Part shown: piece by piece, positions 38,161-48,371 of the stretch
How positions within the stretch are numbered: position 1 is the first letter of the stretch
Layout of the letters: the number at the start of each line of letters is the position of its first letter
Made by a program: the position numbers and the translations under genes
Assembly: GCA_021186555.1 (NCBI GenBank)
Contig: JAJKFL010000237.1
Location: forward strand, 888,558-952,557
Length of the DNA stretch: 64,000 nucleotides
Source of the DNA: Reticulitermes speratus
Taxonomy: Eukaryota; Arthropoda; Insecta; Blattodea; Rhinotermitidae
Direction of reading: 5' to 3'
Notes under the pieces: generated by a model
The model's input: the letters and a program-made list of their open reading frames with translations, nothing else
What the model was told of the DNA's origin: nothing
The model's database searches: none

Positions 38161-41100
38161 TTGCACGCTATCCAATAAAAATCGAAGAATATAAAAATTA
38201 CCTTCGCGAGCTGCCTGATGCAATTTTAGTGTATCATCTCTCAATAAGTCACTTATCCGATTTCCGTACTGTTTTAACACCTCATTTGACGGCTCATTTG
38301 ATGGCCTTGACAACAGTCCATCCATGAATGCTCGAATTACACGATAATGTTCTCTCGGAAATATTTTCTGTAATATAAAGTCTGCAACTTGGGAGGTTTT
38401 CGACCATTTGGTCAATTGATTTACCAAAAACTCCGCAACATAATACTCGGCAAACGTGCGGTGGATAAAGTGCACTTTATCCTCATGACTTACTTGCACT
38501 ATCCCAGTCCTTGCTAAGTCTTCGTCTGTAGATGTACATTGGCTATTACTTTGAAGAAGGGCCAATTGTTCCTCAGCAAACAACGTCTTCAATGCTAGTA
38601 TCTGATGATCCGCTATGAGGTTTGTAACTAACAGTTTTCGTACCACTTTTGCACCAACATTTGACATTGACATCTTAAACTTTTCCTCAACAAAGATGTC
38701 ATACTTTCTCTTCATAAATCTTTCATAAAACCCAATCAAATCTAGACTGAACCGCAAATCAGGCACGGATTCAGCTGACTGACAGAATGTTTTAACTTCT
38801 TCATCAAATGCCTCCGCCAACATGCGGCATTGTAATGGTATGCCGGTGAAATTTTTGTCTTTGTCACTAATTGATTGGGCTAGTTTCTTAATTAAATGTT
38901 TAGCATAAATTTCTAACTTGACTTTCTGTTCCTCTTTCTCCTTACTGTCCGTCTCAGTAAACCAGTCTTTTAGACTCCAAAATTTTGTTAAAAATTCAAC
39001 TTGATTTTCTTCAGAAAATGGTTCTAGTGTGTAGGACAGCTGTTGTAGCTCATCTTCCAGTTCCTCTCTCAGATGTGGTCGTGTGGTGACCCACAGCTGT
39101 TCTACCGCCGTCTGCCTTAGAGCTTGCAGTAAAGCAATGACTGTCTCCTTATAGATCGGACTGACTTCATCAAAACCATCCAGCATTATTACTATATCTA
39201 CCTTTTGCTTTTGTTCAAAACACTGTTTAAATAATTTAACCTCCAAACCGGGTTCAAGCTTCAGCAGTTTCTCCGATACAAATTCAATCGCTTTCTCCTT
39301 ATCCATCTGTTCTTTTTTCAATTCCTCCAGTGCACCTGTGTGGTCATTTAAGTCAATTCTCACCACCCATTTGGCTGGGAACTTCTGTTTGATTTGCTTA
39401 GACAGATGTGTCAGTATGGTGGACTTACCCATCCCTGCTGTATCAGAAATCAGCATCACTCTGTGGTGCTGCGCTTGCTTCAAGAGCTTGTCTAAATCAT
39501 CAGGTGTATATGTGTGCGAACTGTGCGTGTCAATATATTTACGCAGTGTTTTCAAGCTGCCTTCCGATGCCTGCCAAAAGAGTTTTCCTGACTTGTCTCT
39601 CTCTATCCAATGCACATTGCTTTTTGGATTTAGTTGACAGAGTTGTTTGAAATCTTGTTCAGTGTTGGCCAGTACATCGGGAAACTTTTGTTCTCTGTTG
39701 TCATTTAGAACGTCCAGTTTAATGATTACTTGATGATGAAATGTTCTATCAATATAGTATCTTTCATCGTAACAATTACATTTAGAATATGCTACTTGTT
39801 CTTCTCCAATCTGAAGAAGTTTTTCTTCTAACAAGTCAGCAATAGGTAACAAATTTGTCACTGGTGAGTTAGGAGATATGATTTGATTTAAGGCAATTTC
39901 ACTGCCTTGAAGTTTGACTGCATTTTCGAGTAATTTTTCCTGTAATGTTGAAGTTAAATCACTCCAAATCAAATGTTCATCTCTTGTAACAAAGCCATTA
40001 CTGAGTGTTTCTTTAGCTACATCTTGTAGAAAAGTAACGGTGTCACCTTGCGACTGCGTGGTCAGAACAAATTTTACCGACTTCTTCTTCTTCAGAGTAT
40101 TAAATAGACTTTCAAATATTTGTTTAGTCTCATTATTAGACAGTTGACCGGTCTCGCACGCCATCATTAACAGATGTGGTGTTGTTGTCGACTCCATTAA
40201 TGTATTCAAATTCACCATTGTATTGACAAGTAACAATTGCTGTAATGTCAGTACAGTATAATGACCTTCACCGTGGAAATCGGTCTTGGAGGGTGACTTT
40301 TGCAGCACCTGATAAACCTTGATTAGCCCTGTCCATGCATCCCCATCAACCATGCGTAAATGCAATACTTTTTGTTTGTCACTGTCTAGAAATTCTCTTA
40401 AACTCATTGCATTAGGCCTAACATCAAGTGGGCTTTGGTGAAGCTTTACGAGGTAACGCTTGGTTCCAATCTGATAAACGTTGTTTCTAATCTGGTGTGG
40501 TGACAAAGCACACTTTGTGATCTCTTTTATCTCAGGGAAAAGTTGAAGCAGCCTCTTCACGAAGGAGATAAGTGCCTGTAATGCACTGGAATCTGTACAG
40601 CGAATTGTTTCATTTTCAATCTCAAAGCCTTGTAATATTATTTCAGCTTGTTTCTGGACCTGTTCATTTCCGATTGCAGAAAACATTTCTTTAGGCTTAA
40701 AGAATTCAGGTAACTGACACAGCCGACGATAATCCTCCAAAAACTGCCGCTCTTCCTGACTAAATATGCTTATACTAGTCACCCGCTCGTCATAATTTGT
40801 AGTTTGATAACGCATTGGGTGGTAACCCTTGGGCAGGTAACTTACGTCTCTTATCTCTGCGTGGTAATTTAGTAAATGCTTGGCCCATTTAAAGAAACGC
40901 TTGTATTCTTTACTGCGGGATAAGCTAGCACTGACGGGCCAGGCAATTACCACTTGTACTTTCAGTTTACCTTGCTCATCTCTATATACTTGCCCTGTTT
41001 CAGGGTCAAAGACTTGCACAACTTTACCCATATCATGCGCCTCAACGTTATAAGATGCAGTATGCTTTTCCCACCAGCCCATATCAGACAAATCAGTAAA

Positions 41101-43455
41101 GAACCGACAGACCGTACCTACATGTTTGTTACAAGTATTAACGCGATTTGGAGCGGACAGATAACTTGTGATATCTAAGTGCTCTAAGTAAATGGAACGT
41201 CCGTCGAGGCGTACATCAAATTTGTCAGCCATTTGTGTCAACATATCTTTGCAACCTGGGCTATCAAATACTACTGTGTGGGGATGATAACTGTGTGGGA
41301 CGTTGTCACTTTTAAGGAATGTATTTCCTTCTATCTTAAGGTATCCGTTGGTAAAGGTAGTGATTTGCGCTAGCCAACCACCTAAATAGTGTCCGGTGAA
41401 GAATACTTGAAAATTGGTCCCCTTCTCATGATTAAGTTCTCGCAGCACTTCAACAACTTTACATGCAAAGGTGCTGGCAGATTCCATTTGTGGAACATAC
41501 TTATTACGCAGCACACCCTGTATGTCTGTCCACAATGGTCCCCATTTTATTGGATGTGTGTCTCGATGAGCAATCACAACATGCTGATGCTCAGGGTGCC
41601 AATAGGCTGCTCCAAAATAGCCGTTGTTCCTTCTAGTATTAAACGCTGTTGTCAGTAACTTCCAGCCGTCAGGTAAAGCTAACCGTGTCTCATACTGAGC
41701 GTCAGTCTCTCCTCTGTTGTAGTCTGTGTATGCCTTTGAGGCAAACTGGGCCAGCACGTAGGGAGTGGGAAAAGCGGGCGATGTTGTGAGTTGACTTAGG
41801 GGGGTTATACTTTTTTCTTTGAAGAAATCATCGAATGTTTGCTTAAAGCTTTCGTGGCTCAGTTTTAGCTCTACATCTACACTTAATATTCCTGAGAATG
41901 GCGGCAAAACACTTTGTTCAGCACGCTGATCTGTTGACGAAGCTAAATTTTCCCTCCCATTCCTTATCTCGTGTGGTGACAAAGCACATTTTGTGTTCTC
42001 TTTTACCTCCGGGAAACGTTGAAGCAACCTCTTCACGTATGGAATCAAGGCCTGTAATGCACTGGCATCTGTACAGCGTATTGTTTCATTTTCAATTTCA
42101 AATTCTTGTAATATCTTTTCTGCTACTTCTTGGGCCTGATTGTTTCCGATTGCAGAAAATATTTCTTTAGGCTTAAAGAATTCAGGTAACTGACACAGCC
42201 GACGATAATCCTCCAAAAACTGCCGCTCTTCCTGACTAAATATGCTTATACTAGTCACGCGCTCGTCAAAATTTGTAGTTTGATAACGCATTGGGTGGTA
42301 ACCGTTGTGTAGGTAACTTACGTCTCTTATCTGTGCGTGGTAATTATGTAAATGCTTGGCCCATTTAAAGAAACGATTGTATTCTTTACTGCGGGATAAG
42401 CCAGCACTGAGGGGCCAGGCAATTACCACTTGTACTTTCAGTTTACCTTGCTCATCTCTATATACTTGCCCTGTTTCAGGGTCAAAGACTTCCACAATTT
42501 TATCCATATCATGCGCCGCAAGGTTATACAATGCAGTATGCCCTTCCCACCAGCCCAAATCAGGTAAATTAGTAAAGACCCGATACACCGTCCCTAAATG
42601 TGCGTTACAAGTATTAACGCTATTTGGAGCGGACAGATAACTTGTGATATCTAAGTGCTCTAAGTAAGTGGAACGTCTATCGAGGCGTACATCAAGTTTG
42701 TCAGCCATTTGTATCAACATGTCTTTGCAGCCTGGGCTGTCAAATACTACTGTGTGGGGATGAAAACTGTGTGGGACATTGTCACTTTTAAGGAAAGTAT
42801 TTCCTTCTATCTTAAGGAATTCAGTGGTAAAGGTAGTGATTTGCGCTAGCCAACCCCCTAAAAAGTGGCCGGTGAAGAACACTTGGAAATTGGTCCCCTT
42901 CTCATGATTAAATTCTCGCAGCACTTCAACAAGCTTATGTGCAAATATGCTGGCAAAATCCATTTGTCCAACATACTTATTACGCAGCACCCCCTGTACG
43001 TCTGTCCACAATGGTCCCCATTTCATTGGATTTGTGCCTCGATGAGCAATCACAACATGCTGATGCTCAGGGTGCCAATAGGCTGCTCCAAAATAGCCGT
43101 TACTCATTCCAGTATTAAACGCTGTTGTCAGTAACTTCCAGCCGTCAGGTAAAGCTAACCGTGCCTCATACTGAGCGTCAGTCTCTCGTCTTTCGTAGTC
43201 TGTGTAAGCCTTTGAGGCAAACTGGGCCAGCACGTAGGGAGTGGGAAAAGCGGGCGTTGCTGTGAGTTGGGTTAGGGGGGTTACATTTTTGTCTTTGAAA
43301 AAATCTTCAATTGATTGTTTAAAATTTTCTTTGCTCAATTTTAGCTCTTCATCTACACTTAATTTTCCTGAGAAAGGCGGCAAAACACTTTGCTCAGCTA
43401 ACTGATCGGTTGGCGACGCATTTTCTTTTGAACCAATACAGTTCAAGGAAGGCAT
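35515..43455 (-). CDS. gene 3: double lipase-like / NACHT / ankyrin-like repeat protein, 2646 aa
   Basis: The one long intact reading frame: intronless, starting at the ATG at 43455 in a CACCATA context. Lipase-like module A covers about residues 1-498 and module B about 499-990. Each has a class-3-lipase-type elbow, but the serine is Phe198 (GHFLGGW) in A and Tyr690 (GHYLGGW) in B. The probable Asp (LDITSYLSAPN, D269 in A) and His (HDMDKIV, H315 in A) remain, so both modules are probably catalytically dead or changed. A linker of unknown fold follows, then NACHT: Walker A TAGMGKST at 1339-1346 (Lys1344), Walker B IMLDGFDE at about 1423-1430, and a later GIPLQCRMLAE motif. From about residue 1766, 20 ankyrin-like repeats of 44 residues run to the stop. 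No signal peptide or membrane segment is apparent, so it is probably cytoplasmic. The architecture is NLR-like; an immune or self-recognition role is inference. The stop follows a frameshift, so the original protein was longer. Confidence 0.88.
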   Translation of the reverse strand: MPSLNCIGSKENASPTDQLAEQSVLPPFSGKLSVDEELKLSKENFKQSIEDFFKDKNVTPLTQLTATPAFPTPYVLAQFASKAYTDYERRETDAQYEARLALPDGWKLLTTAFNTGMSNGYFGAAYWHPEHQHVVIAHRGTNPMKWGPLWTDVQGVLRNKYVGQMDFASIFAHKLVEVLREFNHEKGTNFQVFFTGHFLGGWLAQITTFTTEFLKIEGNTFLKSDNVPHSFHPHTVVFDSPGCKDMLIQMADKLDVRLDRRSTYLEHLDITSYLSAPNSVNTCNAHLGTVYRVFTNLPDLGWWEGHTALYNLAAHDMDKIVEVFDPETGQVYRDEQGKLKVQVVIAWPLSAGLSRSKEYNRFFKWAKHLHNYHAQIRDVSYLHNGYHPMRYQTTNFDERVTSISIFSQEERQFLEDYRRLCQLPEFFKPKEIFSAIGNNQAQEVAEKILQEFEIENETIRCTDASALQALIPYVKRLLQRFPEVKENTKCALSPHEIRNGRENLASSTDQRAEQSVLPPFSGILSVDVELKLSHESFKQTFDDFFKEKSITPLSQLTTSPAFPTPYVLAQFASKAYTDYNRGETDAQYETRLALPDGWKLLTTAFNTRRNNGYFGAAYWHPEHQHVVIAHRDTHPIKWGPLWTDIQGVLRNKYVPQMESASTFACKVVEVLRELNHEKGTNFQVFFTGHYLGGWLAQITTFTNGYLKIEGNTFLKSDNVPHSYHPHTVVFDSPGCKDMLTQMADKFDVRLDGRSIYLEHLDITSYLSAPNRVNTCNKHVGTVCRFFTDLSDMGWWEKHTASYNVEAHDMGKVVQVFDPETGQVYRDEQGKLKVQVVIAWPVSASLSRSKEYKRFFKWAKHLLNYHAEIRDVSYLPKGYHPMRYQTTNYDERVTSISIFSQEERQFLEDYRRLCQLPEFFKPKEMFSAIGNEQVQKQAEIILQGFEIENETIRCTDSSALQALISFVKRLLQLFPEIKEITKCALSPHQIRNNVYQIGTKRYLVKLHQSPLDVRPNAMSLREFLDSDKQKVLHLRMVDGDAWTGLIKVYQVLQKSPSKTDFHGEGHYTVLTLQQLLLVNTMVNLNTLMESTTTPHLLMMACETGQLSNNETKQIFESLFNTLKKKKSVKFVLTTQSQGDTVTFLQDVAKETLSNGFVTRDEHLIWSDLTSTLQEKLLENAVKLQGSEIALNQIISPNSPVTNLLPIADLLEEKLLQIGEEQVAYSKCNCYDERYYIDRTFHHQVIIKLDVLNDNREQKFPDVLANTEQDFKQLCQLNPKSNVHWIERDKSGKLFWQASEGSLKTLRKYIDTHSSHTYTPDDLDKLLKQAQHHRVMLISDTAGMGKSTILTHLSKQIKQKFPAKWVVRIDLNDHTGALEELKKEQMDKEKAIEFVSEKLLKLEPGLEVKLFKQCFEQKQKVDIVIMLDGFDEVSPIYKETVIALLQALRQTAVEQLWVTTRPHLREELEDELQQLSYTLEPFSEENQVEFLTKFWSLKDWFTETDSKEKEEQKVKLEIYAKHLIKKLAQSISDKDKNFTGIPLQCRMLAEAFDEEVKTFCQSAESVPDLRFSLDLIGFYERFMKRKYDIFVEEKFKMSMSNVGAKVVRKLLVTNLIADHQILALKTLFAEEQLALLQSNSQCTSTDEDLARTGIVQVSHEDKVHFIHRTFAEYYVAEFLVNQLTKWSKTSQVADFILQKIFPREHYRVIRAFMDGLLSRPSNEPSNEVLKQYGNRISDLLRDDTLKLHQAAREGNFYILRFLLDSVQAGDHTDIVHELLLARDSDRHTAWHLAAMGGHIEVLEKLWECAKETLTTEELVNEVFLAKDIFLTPVWHYASLLDNVEALQKLWDCGKGTLSAEELYIKLLLSKDRRKRTALHYASSRGNIEALQKMWVWGKETQTAEELYNKLLLAKDDSGQTAWHVAAENGCVEILQKLWEWGKETLTAEELNNKLLLDKDNEQRTAWQMAALEGQTEILQKLWEWGKETLTAEELNNKMLLAKDNEESTAWHFASWRGKVETLEKLWEWGKEILTAEEINNKLLLAKDNTGRAAWHLAAESGEIEALEKLWEWSKETLTAEELNNKLLLAKKKTGHIAWHYALRRGRVEVLQKLWEWGKETLTAEDLNNNFLLAKDNTGRAAWHLAAESGEIELLEKLWEWGKETLRAEELSNNLLLAKDKTKQTAWHYALRRGRVEELQKLWEWGKETLTAEELNNNLLLAKDKTEQTAWHYALRRGRVEELQKLWEWGKETLTAEELNNNLLLAKDKTEQTAWHYALRRFRVEELQKLWEWGKETLTAEELNNNFLLAKDKKQQTAWDYALRRGRVEELQKLWEWGKETLTAEELSNKLLLARDNYEQTAWHYAIRRCLVEELQKLWEWGKETLTAEELNNKLLLAKDNMGHAAWHYASWRGKVELLQKLWEWGKETLTAEELNNKLLLATDNRGRAAWHLAAESGEIEVLDKLWEWGKETLTAEELNNKLLLAKDNEQQTAWHYASWRGKVEVLQKLWECGKETLTAEELNNKLLLATDNTGRAAWHLAADSGEIEVLDKLWDWSKETLAAEELNNKLLLAKDNEQQTAWHYASWSGKVEVLQKLWEWGKETLTAEELNNKLLLATDNTGRAAWHLAADSGEIEVLDKLWDWVKRH
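40485..43440 (-). repeat. in-frame tandem duplication of the lipase-like module in gene 3
   Basis: Two direct copies of about 1.47 kb, one from 43440 to about 41961 and one from about 41960 to 40485. Module A ends at SPHEIRN, the point where genes 1 and 2 continue NVYQIATKR. Here it jumps straight to GRENLASSTDQ, the sequence that follows the start codon region in the paralogues. The join near 41960 keeps the frame. It looks like unequal crossing-over between a short AGAAT/AGGAAT match in two copies of the gene. Genes 1 and 2 have a single module. Confidence 0.85.
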
Positions 43456-44125
43456 TATGGTGCCTCAGCTGTGTGCACTGTGAGTTTAAGGCATTGCTGT
43501 GATAAAGTATGCTATTAATACTCATGCAAAAAATCAAGAATTGTCACATCCTCGTGTGGGAATTTAAAATTTAATTAATGTAAAAAAGTTAAATGTAATA
43601 AATTAAGTAATTGAACCTCATTTACTAAAATCCGCTGATATGCAAGAAGAACGGTTGTGGAATCTAAGTCATCTGACTCTATTATCAGTGGTACCTGTCC
43701 AACAGCCAAACCAAGAGGTCACACACTGATGAAGACACTAATCTTCAGTGAACAGACTGCAGTAACTTCCTGTGCAATGTCAGACAGTCAAGACACATGT
43801 CTTCTACCCCCACTCCGATGTTAGCAGTGCTCCTCGCTTTCATTCTGCAGTGTGTAGAATGTCCTGGGTCCGTCTGCAGCATCATGCCACTGTGCAAACA
43901 TGTAACGGTGTTAAAATGCGTGTCAGCAAGTTTCTACCAAACGTCAGTAAGCTTTGCCAACATCAACACAGTGCAATACACATAAAACTTACAGCAATGT
44001 GAAATGCCAACACTCACAGCTCTCGTGATATCCGAGGTGCTGCTTCCTCAGTCCAACATCATGGCAGCCATTGTTCACAGCCACAGCAGTCTCTTGTCTG
44101 ATGTCTCTCCAGGCCTGCCAACATA
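43456..44125 (-). promoter_or_regulatory. conserved 5' flank of gene 3
   Basis: Homologous to the flanks of genes 1 and 2 but missing about 20 bp around the GCGTGTATAAAA block near 43535. On the minus strand GAGAGCTGTGAGTG near 44020 could be a splice donor, and TGCACACAG at about 43470 an acceptor 14 bases before the ATG. This flank serves the only long open gene, so it is the place to look for the promoter. Confidence 0.45.
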
Positions 44126-44185
44126 AAACAATCACAATGTCACACAGTTTATAGTGTACAGTTTTCTGACCCGCTCAGACTCCTG
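44120..44185. repeat. remnant of the 98-bp repeat
   Basis: One shortened unit (CAACATAAAACAATCACAAT, then GTCACACAG and TGACCCGCTCAGACTCCTGC) at the place of the full arrays in the other units. Confidence 0.75.
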
Positions 44186-44389
44186 CGACTCTGGATTATC
44201 TGTAGTTCTTATTACGAAGACAAAATGACGATGAAAAGGAAATGTCGAAAAAGAACTGAGAATGACTGTCTTGATAATGAAACAAAAATTTCAGTTATTA
44301 AGGAAAAATAAACAATTGCATTTTTCTCTTTCTATTTCGTAGACAAATCACAATTATGTAAATAAAGCTGTAGCCTATTAATTAGTGTT

Positions 44390-44571
44390 ATATATATCGG
44401 TGTATGGAGGCAGCAACACAAGTTCACCACCATTTTAGTGTGTCGTCTTTTTTACACAGTGTTAGAACACCTGCTGTACGGCAGCAGACCGTGACGGTAC
44501 GTGTGACTTTGTTATGGTAATATTTATATGGTAATATGACTGACTGTAGCTGTGTGTTTACTGACGGTAAC

Positions 44572-44622
<51 letters not shown>

Positions 44623-44794
44623 GGTGTGTGCAGGCAGTAGCACAAGTTCACCACCATTTTAGTGTGTCGTCTTTTTACACAGTGTTAGAACACCTGCTGT
44701 ACGGCAGCAGACCGTGACGGTACGTGTGACTTTGTTATGGTAATATTTGTATGGTAACATGACTGACTGTAGCTGTGTGTTTACTGACGGTAAC

Positions 44795-44833
<39 letters not shown>

Positions 44834-45001
44834 TGTGCAGGCAGTAGCACAAGTTCACCACCATTTCAGTGTGTCGTGTTATTACACAGTGTAACAACAC
44901 CTGCTGTACGGCAGCAGACCGTGACGGTACGTGTGACTTTGTTATGGTAATATTTATATGGTAACATGACTGACTGTAGCTGTGTGTTTACTGACGGTAA
45001 C

Positions 45002-45046
<45 letters not shown>

Positions 45047-45830
45047 GGTGTGTGCAGGCAGTAGCACAAGTTCACCACCATTTTAGTGTGTCGTGTTATT
45101 ACACAGTGCAACAACACCTGCTGTACGGCAGCAGACCGTGACGGTACGTGTGACTTTGTTATGGTAATATTTATATGGTAACATGACTGACTGTAGCTGT
45201 GTGTTTACTGACGGTAACTGATATATATATATATATCGGTGTGTGGAGGCAGTAGCACAAGTTCACCACCATTTTAGTGTGTCGTGTTATTACACAGTGT
45301 GAGAACACCTGCTGTACGGCAGCAGACCGTGACAGTACGTGTGACTTTGTTATGGTAATATTTATATGGTAACATGACTGACTGTAGCTGTGTGTTTACT
45401 GACGGTGACTGATATATATATATATATATATATATACCGGTGTGTGCAGGCAGTAGCACAAGTTCACCACCATTTTAGTGTGTCGTGTTATTACACAGTG
45501 TGAGAACACCTGCTGTACGGCAACAGACCGTGACAGTACGTGTGACTTTGTTATTGTAATATTTATATGGTAACATGACTGACTGTAGCTGTGTGTTTAC
45601 TGACGGTAACTGATGTATATATATATATATATATAATATATATATATATATACCGGTGTGTGCAGGCAGTAGCACAAGTTCACCACCATTTTAGTGTGTC
45701 GTGTTATTACACAGTGTGAGAACACCTGCTGTATGGCAGCAGACCGTGACGGTACGTGTGACTTTGTTATGGTAATATTTATATGGTAACATGACTGACT
45801 CTAGCTGTGTGTTTTCTGACGGTAACTGAT
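44390..45830. repeat. (TA)n-linked ~200-bp repeat, copy set 2
   Basis: Seven units. Spacing between GTAGCACAAGTTCACC landmarks ranges from about 192 to 216 bp because the (TA)n run at the head of each unit differs in length. The body is highly conserved. Confidence 0.93.
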
Positions 45831-46419
45831 GGATCGCACAAACTGTGGTACAGACACACAGTAATTATACCTGCATAGTGTGTGTAAGCAATACTGTTGT
45901 TAGGTCTGCATTTACAAACATGACGACGACAGGATTGTTGAGGTTATGTCCGACATATTTAACGTAAGAATAATGCATGTTTAAGTATAGAGTTGTGCGT
46001 AGGATGGAAACGAAACAGCAATATTACTACAAATGCTACTGACACTACTACTACTAATAATAATAAAATGTTACAGTAGCATCAATAATGTAGTAAATAA
46101 ACGTAGTAGGAATAGACTATAGGACTAGCAATACATATATATATATATATAGCTGTGTGTGTGTACATACATAGGCCTACACATTAGACTACATATATTG
46201 TAGTGTATTTCCGTAGTTTGTTAGAGTAACAAAAACCGAAAATTTATACTTTCCGCACTAATTTTGTTTTCAGACATATACATACATTTTCAAAATAACC
46301 ATCGCCCCCAGCCACCTGCATAAGTAAATTTACCGCGATCCACACAAGGCACTTCCGACCACTGTCCATCCTGCTTTCCCTGAGTCAGGCTAGTATTAGC
46401 CGAATCGGTTTAGTACTGT
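45831..46419. other. spacer with small microsatellites
   Basis: No gene seen. The first 160 bases match 8111-8270. Includes ACTACTAATAATAATAA and (TA)n runs. Confidence 0.6.
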
Positions 46420-48371
46420 CATAGGAATGTCAGTACAGTAGGAATGGTTCGTGTGAGCAAAGTGTCGGTGGTGGTTTTGCTGTACAAATGTCAGTACAGT
46501 AGGACTGGTTGGTGTGAGCAAAGTGTCGGTGGTGGTTTTACTGTACAAATGTCAGTACAGTAGGACTGGTTGGTGTGAGCAAAGTGTCGGTGGTGGTTTT
46601 ACTGTACAAATGTCAGTACAGTAGGACTGGTTGGTGTGAGCAAAGTGTGGGTGGTGGTTTTACTGTACAAATGTCAGTACAGTAGGACTGTTTGGTGTGA
46701 GCAAAGTGTCGGTGGTGGTTTTACTGTACAAATGTCAATACAGTAGGACTGTTTGGTGTGAGCAAAGTGTGGGTGGTGGTTTTGCTGTACAAATGTCAAT
46801 ACAGTAGGACTGGTTGGTGTGAGCAAAGTGTGGGTGGTGGTTTTACTGTACAAATGTCAATACAGTAGGACTGATTGGTGTGAGCAAAGTGTGGGTGGTG
46901 GTTTTGCTGTACAAATGTCAGTACAGTAGGACTGGTTGGTGTGAGCAAAATGTCGGTGGTGGTTTTAATGTACAATTGTCAGTACAGTAGGACTGGTTGG
47001 TGTGAGCAAAGTGTCGGTGGTGGTTTTACAGTACAAATGTCAGTACAGTAGGACTGGTTGGTGTGAGCATACTGTCGGTGCTGGTTTTACTGTACAAATG
47101 TCAGTACAGTAGGACTGGTTGGTGTGAGCAAAATGTCGGTGGTGGTTTTACTGTACAAATGTCAGTACAGTAGGACTGGTTGGTGTGAGCAAAGAGTCGG
47201 TGGTGGTTTCACTGTACAAATGTCAGTACAGTAGGACTGGTTGGTGTGAGCAAAGTGTCGGTGGTGGTTTTACTGTACAAATGTCATTACAGTAGGACTG
47301 GTTGGTGTGAGCAAACTGTCGGTGGTGGTTTTACTGTACAAATGTCAGTACAGTAGGACTGGTTGGTGTGAGCAAAGTGTCGGTGGTGGTTTCACTGTAC
47401 AAATGTCAGTACAGTAGGACTGGTTGGTGTGAGCAAACTGTCGGTGGTGGTTTTACTGTACAAATGTCAGTAAAGTAGGACTGGTTGGTGTGAGCAAAGT
47501 GTCGGTGGTGGTTTCACTGTACAAATGTCAGTACAGTAGGACTGGTTGGTGTGAGCAAACTGTCGGTGGTGGTTTTACTGTACAAATGTCAGTACAGTAG
47601 GACTGGTTGTTGTGAGCAAAGTGTCGGTGGTGGTTTCACTGTACAAATGTCAGTACAGTAGGACTGGTTGGTGTGAGCAAACTGTCGTGGTGGTTTTACT
47701 GTACAAATGTCAGTACAGTAGGACTGGTTGGTGTGAGCAAACTGTCGGTGGTGGTTTTACTGTACAAATGTCAGTGCAGTAGGACTGGTTGGTGTGAGCA
47801 AAGTGTCGGTGGTGGTTTCACTGTACAAATGTCAGTACAGTAGGACTGGTTGGTGTGAGCAAATTGTCGGTGGTGGTTTTACTGTACAAATGTCAGTACA
47901 GTAGGACTGGTTGGTGTGAGCAAAGTGTCGGTGGTGGTTTTCCTGTACAAATGCCAATACAGTAGGACTGGTTGGTGTGAGCAAAGTGTCGGTGGTGGTT
48001 TTACTGTACAAATGTCAATACAGTAGGACTGGTTGGTGTGAGCAAAGTGTGGGTGGTGGTTTTACTGTACAAATGTCAATACAGTAGGACTGTTTGTTGT
48101 GAGCAAAGTGTCGGTGGTGGTTTTACTGTACAAATGTCAATACAGTAGGACTGGTTGGTGTGAGCAAAGTGTGGGTGGTGGTTTTACTGTACAAATGTCA
48201 TTACAGTAGGACTGTTTGGTGCGAGCAAAGTGTCGGTGGTGGTTTTACTGTACAAATGTCAATACAGTAGGACTGGTTGTTGTGAGCAAAGTGTCGGTGG
48301 TGGTTTTACTGTACAAATGTCAGTACAGTAGGACTGGTTGGTGTGAGCAAAGTGTCGGTGGTGGTTTTACC
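46420..48371. repeat. 61-bp minisatellite, about 32 units
   Basis: A 61-bp unit (GGACTGGTTGGTGTGAGCAA, AGTGTCGGTGGTGGTTTTAC, TGTACAAATGTCAGTACAGTA). Each unit holds a short hairpin, ACTGTAC-AAATGTCA-GTACAGT. Two sub-types, GTCGG and GTGGG, cluster. Seen only in this spacer. Confidence 0.95.

Noticed and set aside
46420-48371. Possible CRISPR-like array
   Set aside because: Units are contiguous with no unique spacers, and the genome is eukaryotic. It is a plain minisatellite.
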